Notes under the pieces: generated by a model
The model's input: only the letters and a program-made list of their open reading frames with translations
Databases searched by the model: none
What the model was told of the DNA's origin: nothing
Assembly (NCBI RefSeq): GCF_000385135.1
Contig: NZ_ARQM01000010.1
Coordinates: 558,001-622,000, forward strand
Direction: 5' to 3'
Length of the DNA stretch: 64,000 nt
Origin: Promicromonospora sukumoe 327MFSha3.1
GTDB lineage: Bacteria > Actinomycetota > Actinomycetes > Actinomycetales > Cellulomonadaceae
Translations under genes and position numbers: made by a program
In this document: one piece after another, positions 58,411 to 64,000 of the stretch
How the letters are laid out: every line of letters begins with the position of its first letter
Numbering within the stretch: position 1 is the stretch's first letter

Positions 58411-60114
58411 ATGGCGACCGTCAACTTCAACCCCACCCTGCGCGAGATCCGCGACGTGCTCAAAGCCGACTTCTACCAGATCCCCAGGTTTCAGCGGCCG
58501 TACTCCTGGTCTCCCGAGAACCTCGACGAGTTTTGGAACGACGCGATCGTCGACAACACCGACGGGTACTTCATCGGGCCGATGGTGTGCTACGAGATGG
58601 AGAGGGGGCTCCACGGGATCGTCGATGGCCAACAGCGGATGACAACCATCACGCTTGCGATCTGTGCGATCCGCGATCTGTTCGCCGAACTCGGCGAGAA
58701 GCTGCTCGCCGATGGCATCCAGCCGTACATCGAACGCCCGGATGACGACAGCCTCCCGCACTTCGTTCTGAAGTCAGGCTCGGCGGGCGAGTATCTCCAC
58801 GCACAGTTCCAGTTGCGTGCATCTGACCGCGTCGAACTCGCTGCCATCAACGATGAGCACCGCGCGCTACGGAGCGCATTCAAGGACATAAGCACGCGAC
58901 TCCGCGTCTCGATCGAGGGCCTGGAGACCACACCGACGACTGCCCCGTCGAGTGAGGCCGCGCTCCGTCTTCGTGAGATCCGCGACAAGATCCTCTCACT
59001 CCGCGTCATCTGGATCCAGCTGAACAACGAGGACGACGCTTATATTGTCTTCGAAACCCTCAACTCGCGTGGCAAGGACCTAGAGACCGTCGACCTGCTG
59101 AAGAACCACCTGCTCGGAAAAATCCGCGAAAGCAACGGTGACATCGACACCGCCCGGGTCATGTGGGACAAGATGCGTCAACATCTGGTCGACGATGGGG
59201 GTAACGCTCCGGTGAACGCCTTCATTCACCACTGGTGGCTCACGCGCGATAAGTATGTCGCGGAGCGGAAGGTGTTCAGCGAGATCAAACGAAGCAACTT
59301 GCCCGGCGACTCGTTGCTCAAGGATCTACAAGCCAAGGCGGAGGTCTATGCCCGGATTGCTGAACCCGGCCAATGGGCCTGCAACAGGGAGCTCGTGGGT
59401 GTTCGGAACAGCCTGCTCGCCATGAATGCGTTCGGTGTCCGCCAGCCACGACCATTCTTGCTGGCACTTCTCCATGCTCATCAAGTCCGCCAGGTCTCGA
59501 CCAAGCAACTGAAGCGAGCCGTGTCTGCTGTCGAGGCCTTCCATTACATCACCACGGCGGTCGTCGGCGAGAGCTCAACCGGTGGGATCAGCCAAATGTA
59601 CGCGAAGCATGCCCGTGACCTGGGTGCTGCTGCCGGAGATGAGTCAGCAGTCGCAACTGTGGTCGACGGGCTCCGAAGCCAGCTGCGCGGCAAGGTCGCT
59701 AACCGCGAGTCGTTCCTGGCCACCTTCCCCGAGAAGATCCGGTACTCGGCGAGCGAGCCGAAGGTGAAGCGGGTTACCGCATACACCCTCCGTAAGATTC
59801 AAGAGTCCAAGTTCCCGAACTCGCCGCTCGATCCGGAAAAGGCAAACATCGAGCACATTGCGCCGCAGTCCGACGGCAACGGCCCCTGGATTCATGGCAT
59901 CGGCAATCTCGTTTGGGTTGGCGAAGCGCTAAACAAAGAGCTCGACAACCTGCCGTTCGATCGAAAATTGCCGATATTCAAGGCACATTCTTCCGGGATC
60001 GACGTTGCAGATGTGGTCACACAGACCGTCTGGGACAAATCTGCCGCTGCCGAGCGAGGCCACGCGCTGGCCGCGTACGGATACGACCAGATCTGGTTAC
60101 AGCTACTCAAGTGA
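58411..60114 (+). CDS. GmrSD-like DUF262-DUF1524 nuclease (type IV restriction)
   Basis: A 567-residue protein with a ParB-like N-terminal domain (FYQIPRFQRPYSW, DGQQRMTTI with DGQQR at 72-76, VFETLNSRGKDLETVDLLKN) and a C-terminal DUF1524 HNH domain (NIEHIAPQS with His482, GIGNLVWV, EALNKELDNLPFDRK). This is the architecture of GmrSD, which cuts glucosylated or otherwise modified phage DNA, and of related defence nucleases. ATG 58411 has GAGGGAG upstream; the longer frame from 58339 starts in the remnant region. Divergent from the C5-methyltransferase operon. Confidence 0.9.
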   Translation: MATVNFNPTLREIRDVLKADFYQIPRFQRPYSWSPENLDEFWNDAIVDNTDGYFIGPMVCYEMERGLHGIVDGQQRMTTITLAICAIRDLFAELGEKLLADGIQPYIERPDDDSLPHFVLKSGSAGEYLHAQFQLRASDRVELAAINDEHRALRSAFKDISTRLRVSIEGLETTPTTAPSSEAALRLREIRDKILSLRVIWIQLNNEDDAYIVFETLNSRGKDLETVDLLKNHLLGKIRESNGDIDTARVMWDKMRQHLVDDGGNAPVNAFIHHWWLTRDKYVAERKVFSEIKRSNLPGDSLLKDLQAKAEVYARIAEPGQWACNRELVGVRNSLLAMNAFGVRQPRPFLLALLHAHQVRQVSTKQLKRAVSAVEAFHYITTAVVGESSTGGISQMYAKHARDLGAAAGDESAVATVVDGLRSQLRGKVANRESFLATFPEKIRYSASEPKVKRVTAYTLRKIQESKFPNSPLDPEKANIEHIAPQSDGNGPWIHGIGNLVWVGEALNKELDNLPFDRKLPIFKAHSSGIDVADVVTQTVWDKSAAAERGHALAAYGYDQIWLQLLK

Positions 60115-60243
60115 GGGCCTTGTCAGCGGGCATCGTGATTCGAGCGCGGCAGGCATATCGCGCGCGTCTTCGGCGGTGTCTCGGGCTGAGAAGCGAGACA
60201 CGCCGTCCCGAGCCTCGGAAGCCGAGCGTCGGGGGATGTGTCG

Positions 60244-61368
60244 TCACGCGCTAAGGTCCCCGGAGTGCAGCCTCGGCCACCACCCCCGCCCAACCACCCC
60301 CACCAGCTGCGGCGGCACCGACTTCCGCGCCCACGCCCGGAACACCACATACATCACCACCACCAGCACCCACCGCAGCACCACCGCGACCGTGCTGGCA
60401 GCAGTATCGTCGCAGAACGCCGTCGCCGAGCTGTCGTTCAGCGAGTGCACCACCATCACCAGCGCGATCCCGCCCAGCGCGCCCAACATGCCGCGGCGTC
60501 CGTACAGGTGCCAAAGCCGCCACGCGATGGCCGCAGCGATGCCGGTCCACAGCCAGTGCAGCGGCGACACGGTGAACACCCGGAAGATCTGCTCCTGCAC
60601 CACCGCGGCCGGCGTCGAGTCCAGGGTGCCGGTGCCGCAGAAGTTCGGGCCGGACGCCGTCGCCGTGGCGTAGGCGTACTGCGTGGTCTCCGTGATCGCG
60701 AAGCCGAAGCCCGAGGCCAGACCCAGCGCGATGCCCGCGCGCGGGTCGCGGTAGCGGCCCAGGACGAACAGCAGCAGCGGGACCAGCAGCTTGGTCCCCT
60801 CCTCGACGACGCCGACCCACGCCGTCGCCGTCGCGATCCCCGCGTCGTTGATGATCCAGGAGTTGATGTTCGCGGCGATCAGGATGACGGCGCCGCTGGT
60901 TCCGACCACGACCGACACGATGCTGAGGGAGCCGACGACGTCGTGCAGGGCGAGCCGGCGGCTCACGAAACCGTAGAAGGCCCAGCAGACGCCGGTCATG
61001 CCGAGCAGGCTCGCCAGACCCATCACGTGGACGTTCCCCGACGACTGGTACAGGACCGACCCGGCCAGCAGGACGACGACGGCCGCCAGCAGGTGCCAGA
61101 CCCACGAGCCCCAGAAGCGTCGGCGGAACCGGCGGCCGCGCTCGGCGGGTGGGCCGCCGTCGGCGATCTGGCCTGTCCAGGCCCGGCCGTCCCAGTAGCG
61201 CTGGCGAGCGACGCGGGAGGCCGGGTCGGGGAACCAGCCCGGGGCGGGGACACCGTCCCGTGGCCGGCCCGCGATGAAGGCAACCGCCGTGCCGGCCAGG
61301 AAGAGGATCGCCCCGATCACGACGAGTGTCATGACTGGAGAGAACCAGCCCCCGAGGCGACCTGCCAT
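60244..61368 (-). CDS. PrsW family intramembrane protease with DUF2510 domain
   Basis: A 374-residue polytopic membrane protein. After one N-terminal helix, residues about 42-68 form a DUF2510 module (APGWFPDPASRVARQRYWDG). The PrsW core has EE-x-x-K in VVEEGTKLLVP, the FAITETTQY glutamate and the histidines in HWLWTG and VVHSLND. PrsW-type proteases cut anti-sigma factors or other membrane proteins. Start ATG 61368 is tentative (no ribosome site); ATG 61332 is shorter. Monocistronic. Confidence 0.87.
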   Translation of the reverse strand: MAGRLGGWFSPVMTLVVIGAILFLAGTAVAFIAGRPRDGVPAPGWFPDPASRVARQRYWDGRAWTGQIADGGPPAERGRRFRRRFWGSWVWHLLAAVVVLLAGSVLYQSSGNVHVMGLASLLGMTGVCWAFYGFVSRRLALHDVVGSLSIVSVVVGTSGAVILIAANINSWIINDAGIATATAWVGVVEEGTKLLVPLLLFVLGRYRDPRAGIALGLASGFGFAITETTQYAYATATASGPNFCGTGTLDSTPAAVVQEQIFRVFTVSPLHWLWTGIAAAIAWRLWHLYGRRGMLGALGGIALVMVVHSLNDSSATAFCDDTAASTVAVVLRWVLVVVMYVVFRAWARKSVPPQLVGVVGRGWWPRLHSGDLSA

Positions 61369-61447
61369 CGGAAGACATGCCTGCCGGACACGATGCCGAG
61401 CCGACCGTGGAGCCGGTAATCCCGTGCCAGCCCCCACCCCACCGACC

Positions 61448-61453
61448 TACAGT
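61448..61453 (+). promoter_or_regulatory. Leaderless -10 box TACAGT upstream of a short frame
   Basis: TACAGT is followed by GCCGAC (6 nt) and ATG at 61460, the same spacing as at five other starts in this window. Confidence 0.4.
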
Positions 61454-61459
61454 GCCGAC

Positions 61460-61516
61460 ATGGCGAGAAGCATCCGCGGGTTCCGACCCCGCCCACTCAG
61501 GCGGGAGTTGTCCTGA
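61460..61516 (+). CDS. Putative 18-residue Arg-rich leader peptide
   Basis: The frame MARSIRGFRPRPLRRELS ends at TGA 61514-61516, 12 bp before the next gene. It begins exactly where a leaderless transcript from TACAGT would start. Six of the eighteen residues are arginine. It could be a leader peptide that controls the downstream gene or simply a by-product of the promoter position. Translation is not proven. Confidence 0.35.
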   Translation: MARSIRGFRPRPLRRELS

Positions 61517-61528
61517 GACGAGGTACCC

Positions 61529-61840
61529 ATGGCGTTCCGACGCTTCTACCGCCGCACCTTCCTGAACCGCCGCGGTCACCACGCGGGCGCGTACGCGCTC
61601 GCGGACTTCACCGTCGAGCCCGGATACACCGCGGACGACGACGCCAAGCGGGTCAGCGCACGCCTGTCGATCGCTGACTGCGGCCGCGTCGTCACGCTCG
61701 ATTTCGACGCCGACACCCCGGCCGAGGCGCGCAACGCCCTGCACAAGGCGCGCCTGCTGCGCGACATCCTCGAGCAGTCGGTCGACGCGCTCGAACGGGC
61801 GGTCGCGGACGCCGGCCTCTCGGGCGGCCGCAAGGGGTGA
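61529..61840 (+). CDS. Small hypothetical protein
   Basis: A 103-residue protein with a very basic N-terminus (MAFRRFYRRTFLNRRGHHAG), a beta-rich middle (YALADFTVEPGYTADDDAKR, SARLSIADCGRVVTLDFDAD) and a C-terminal helix (EARNALHKARLLRDILEQSV). Family not recognised. GAGG lies about 5 nt before the ATG. It may be cotranscribed with the short leader frame at 61460. Confidence 0.65.
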   Translation: MAFRRFYRRTFLNRRGHHAGAYALADFTVEPGYTADDDAKRVSARLSIADCGRVVTLDFDADTPAEARNALHKARLLRDILEQSVDALERAVADAGLSGGRKG

Positions 61841-61942
61841 ACAACGCGGGCCACCGCGAACCCGCGCTGTCCCGCTCTTACGATCGAGCCGTCAGGAACC
61901 CGCGGCAACCCGCCCGCGGGCGGCGCTCGACGAGGAGCGATC

Positions 61943-62563
61943 ATGTCTGATGAGACCTACGCGGAGACGGACCCCCTCACCCAGCTGAGGGAGATCACGG
62001 CGACCGGGCCCGACGGCGCCGTCCTCGAACGGCTCCACGCGGCCGGGCTGATCGAGATCGGGAGTGACCTGCCGGTACGCGACGTCCTCTACGAGGCCGA
62101 ACGGGACGGGACGGACCTGTCCGCGACCTTCGGCGAGGTCGACGTCGCCGCCGCGCTCGACGCCACACCGATCGGGCGCCTCACCCCTCGGCAGTCCCGG
62201 CGGACCCTGCCGGGCGGGCGGGCGCTCGGCATGTACGTGCAGGACTGCCTCATCGCCACGGAGGCGGAACCGGCGTACCACCGGCTCCCGAGCTTTGCCT
62301 CGCACACGCCGTACCACATCGTCTACCTGTTCAAGTTTCCGCCGAACGCGACCCACACCATCGAGGTGACCCTCCAGGTGTTCTCGGCGGGCACGGTGCG
62401 GATCACGGGCCTGAACAGCCCGGCAGCGCTCACGGTGGGGCAGAGCTCGTTCGCGCTCAAGGTGCCTGTTGGTGTGAAGACGACGAACGAGGGGTTCGCG
62501 AGCGTGCTGATCCAGCGCAACGGTGAGGTCGGGTTTGACTGGTTCTCCGCAGCGGTCTTCTGA
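61943..62563 (+). CDS. Hypothetical protein with beta-rich C-terminus
   Basis: A 206-residue soluble protein. The N-terminal half is acidic and helical (DPLTQLREITATGPDGAVLE); the C-terminal half is beta-rich (YHIVYLFKFPPNATHTIEVT, TVGQSSFALKVPVGVKTTNE). Family not recognised and no catalytic motif is visible. GGAG precedes the ATG. It stands alone between the 61529 gene and the CYTH gene in the same orientation. Confidence 0.7.
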   Translation: MSDETYAETDPLTQLREITATGPDGAVLERLHAAGLIEIGSDLPVRDVLYEAERDGTDLSATFGEVDVAAALDATPIGRLTPRQSRRTLPGGRALGMYVQDCLIATEAEPAYHRLPSFASHTPYHIVYLFKFPPNATHTIEVTLQVFSAGTVRITGLNSPAALTVGQSSFALKVPVGVKTTNEGFASVLIQRNGEVGFDWFSAAVF

Positions 62564-62737
62564 TCGGCAAGTGGGCAGTGCAGCGCGACGTCGTCGGTCC
62601 GTTGCGCTGAGATAGGCGTGCGCCGGAATGCCAGACGGATCGATACGGCAGCACCAGGGAGGTGTCTGCATCCAGCGCATCGACCTGTGCCCCGAGTGCC
62701 CCTGGCTGACCCAGAGCATCAACCGAAAGGACCTGCT

Positions 62738-63268
62738 GTGCCGATCGAGCACGAGGGCAAGATCCTCGACATCGACCCTGCCGCCGTCGAGCGGACGATC
62801 CTCGACAAGGGCGGGCAGAAACTGGGCGAGAAACTCATGCGCCGGTATGTCTACGACATCATCCCCGGAGACATGTCCAAGTGGATTCGGCTGCGGGACA
62901 CCGGCCAGGAGACGACGCTCACCGTCAAGGAGATCAAGAGTGACGCGATCGACGGCACACATGAGACCGAGGTCGTGGTCGACAGCTTCGAGGAGACGAA
63001 CGCGCTGCTCGGGATGCTCGGTTTCACCGCGAAGTCGTACCAGGAGAACAAGCGGGTGAGCTTCGTCCTCGACGGTGCCGAGATCGAGATCGACACCTGG
63101 CCGCGGATCCCCACCTACCTGGAGATCGAAGCCGGATCAGCCGAGGAAGTGATCCGCATCGCCGGCGTACTCGGCTTTGGCACCGATGACCTGACCGGGG
63201 AGAACACGATGAAGGTCTACGACCGGTACGGCATCGACCTGGCTGCGATCTCCGAGCTTCGCTTCTGA
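62738..63268 (+). CDS. CYTH-domain protein (class IV adenylate cyclase-like)
   Basis: A 176-residue CYTH protein; the family binds and processes triphosphates or other polyphosphates with divalent metals. The N-terminal EHEGKILDID corresponds to the ExExK motif (with Gly before Lys), followed by the tunnel strands RYVYDIIPGDMSKWIRLRDT, ETTLTVKEIKSD, KRVSFVLDGAEIEIDTW and YLEIEAGS. GTG 62738 has AAAGGA at good spacing. Reaction unproven: triphosphatase and cyclase activities both occur in this fold. Confidence 0.85.
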   Translation: MPIEHEGKILDIDPAAVERTILDKGGQKLGEKLMRRYVYDIIPGDMSKWIRLRDTGQETTLTVKEIKSDAIDGTHETEVVVDSFEETNALLGMLGFTAKSYQENKRVSFVLDGAEIEIDTWPRIPTYLEIEAGSAEEVIRIAGVLGFGTDDLTGENTMKVYDRYGIDLAAISELRF

Positions 63269-63300
63269 TCCTTGGGGCCTCGCGGGCCGCCGGTCTCGTC

Positions 63301-63306
63301 TATGTT
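63301..63306 (+). promoter_or_regulatory. Leaderless -10 box TATGTT for the Nudix gene
   Basis: TATGTT, then CGCCGCC (7 nt), then ATG at 63314. This supports 63314 over the earlier in-frame starts at 63272 and 63302. Confidence 0.45.
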
Positions 63307-63313
63307 CGCCGCC

Positions 63314-63838
63314 ATGCCCACCCACGACCAGCCCCAGGACATCGGCTCGGCCGAGCACACCCACACCATCCCGCGGAAGCGCATGGCGGCGTCCGTCGTG
63401 TTCACCGATCACGCCGGCCGCGTGCTCCTGTGCGAGCCGACGTACAAGCAGGTCTGGGAGGCCCCGGGCGGCGCCGTCGAGCTCGGTGAGTCGCCCCGGG
63501 CGGCCGGGGCGCGTGAGGTCCGCGAGGAGCTCGGGCTGGAACTCGACCCGGGACGCCTCGTCGTCGTCGACCACGTCTCAGCCGTCGACGGGCGCACGGA
63601 GGCCCTGGTCCTCGTGTACGACGGCGGCCGGTTGACCGAGCAGCAGACCGCGGCCATCCGGCTCCCCGAGGACGAGCTGCGGTCCTGGTCGTGGTGCACC
63701 GTCGACGAGGCGCGCGAGCGGATGCGCCCGCTCGTCGCGCGACGGATCGCCGCCGCGCTACACGCGATCACCAACGGCGGCGTGGCCGAGCTGGAGAACG
63801 GCCATCCAGTCGCCGTGCCGCCGGCCGATCAGGGCTGA
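63314..63838 (+). CDS. Nudix hydrolase
   Basis: A 174-residue Nudix protein. The Nudix box GGAVELGESPRAAGAREVREELGL fits the consensus with all acidic metal ligands. RMAASVVFTDHAGRVLLCEP begins the core. The C-terminus (AALHAITNGGVAELENGHPV) is family-typical for actinobacterial Nudix proteins of unknown substrate. Start fixed by the leaderless box. It converges on the SulP gene with only 9 bp between the stops. Confidence 0.92.
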   Translation: MPTHDQPQDIGSAEHTHTIPRKRMAASVVFTDHAGRVLLCEPTYKQVWEAPGGAVELGESPRAAGAREVREELGLELDPGRLVVVDHVSAVDGRTEALVLVYDGGRLTEQQTAAIRLPEDELRSWSWCTVDEARERMRPLVARRIAAALHAITNGGVAELENGHPVAVPPADQG

Positions 63839-63847
63839 ACCCGTGCG

Positions 63848-64000
63848 TTAGTGCCCGCCCCCGACCACCTCGGCCAGCCTTCCGTGCCGCGCCGCCGAGT
63901 CCTCGTTCATCCCGACGATCGTCACCGTCTTGCCCCGCGCCTCGTACTTGGCCCGCACCGCGTCCAGCGACGCGACCGTGGACGCGTCCCAGATGTGCGC
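63848..64000 (-). CDS. SulP-type anion transporter, C-terminal STAS end (partial)
   Basis: The minus-strand frame enters at the window edge and reads AHIWDASTVASLDAVRAKYE then ARGKTVTIVGMNEDSAARHG, ending at TAA 63848-63850. The pattern WD-x-S-x-V-x-x-LD and the following VTIVGMNE strand are the STAS domain at the C-terminus of SulP family sulfate/bicarbonate transporters. Only the last 50 residues are in the window; a stand-alone STAS protein cannot be excluded. Confidence 0.75.
   Translation of the reverse strand, partial: AHIWDASTVASLDAVRAKYEARGKTVTIVGMNEDSAARHGRLAEVVGGGH

Overview
The window is a chromosomal segment of a high-GC Gram-positive actinobacterium. Supporting signs are the fabD-fabH-acpP-fabF cluster with its PucR/CdaR-type regulator, a homodimeric-type AceE next to DUF3052 and AhpE-type peroxiredoxin genes, treY-treZ, many GTG/TTG starts, and repeated TANNNT boxes 6-7 nt upstream of start codons (leaderless promoters). 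Gene content suggests Micrococcales, perhaps the Cellulomonas/Promicromonosporaceae group, but no rRNA or other decisive marker is present.

Layout. (1) 1-6435: housekeeping block with a partial peptide deformylase, fabF, acpP, fabH, fabD and a fasR-like regulator on the minus strand, then a divergent helical-repeat protein. (2) 6436-14160: aceE, DUF3052, peroxiredoxin, tRNA-Val(TAC), a DUF4267/TetR divergent pair with two operator copies, and two unknown proteins of unusual composition. (3) 14330-26412: treY-treZ (trehalose from glycogen), three coupled small genes resembling orphan immunity genes, a glutaminase-STAS fusion, a TAP-like lipoprotein hydrolase and a NarL-type two-component system. 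(4) 26529-58300: an accessory region with a frameshifted tyrosine-recombinase remnant at its left end and a frameshifted IS3-type transposase remnant at its right end. (5) 58411-64000: a GmrSD-like nuclease, a PrsW protease, small unknown genes, a CYTH protein, a Nudix hydrolase and the C-terminus of a SulP/STAS transporter.

The accessory region holds four units. An array of small proteins (27.2-30.2 kb) includes Imm51-like and DUF1963 genes. At 30.2-33.1 kb an AAA-type ATPase ending in a TIR domain, with a small coupled partner, is divergent from a HIT-domain protein fused to membrane helices. At 36.4-48.5 kb is a tightly coupled minus-strand cluster: an XRE/NB-ARC/WD40 protein and an ARMT1/DUF89 protein, then a hairpin, then DUF4254, a kinase-kinase-nucleotidyltransferase fusion, a phosphoribosyltransferase, a GT9 glycosyltransferase, an APH-fold kinase, an SDR, a histidine phosphatase and a TylF methyltransferase. 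It looks like an uncharacterised pathway acting on a phosphorylated sugar, nucleoside or nucleotide. At 49.4-57.7 kb is a restriction-type operon: C5 methyltransferase, DUF262 protein, Z1 helicase, PD-(D/E)XK nuclease and Vsr.

The strongest candidates for something undescribed are the 36-48 kb cluster with its three-domain fusion, the TIR-ATPase/HIT-membrane pair, and the DUF262-containing version of the Z1 restriction operon. Long, often perfect hairpins lie at several gene ends in the core region, including a 60-bp perfect palindrome after the tRNA gene.
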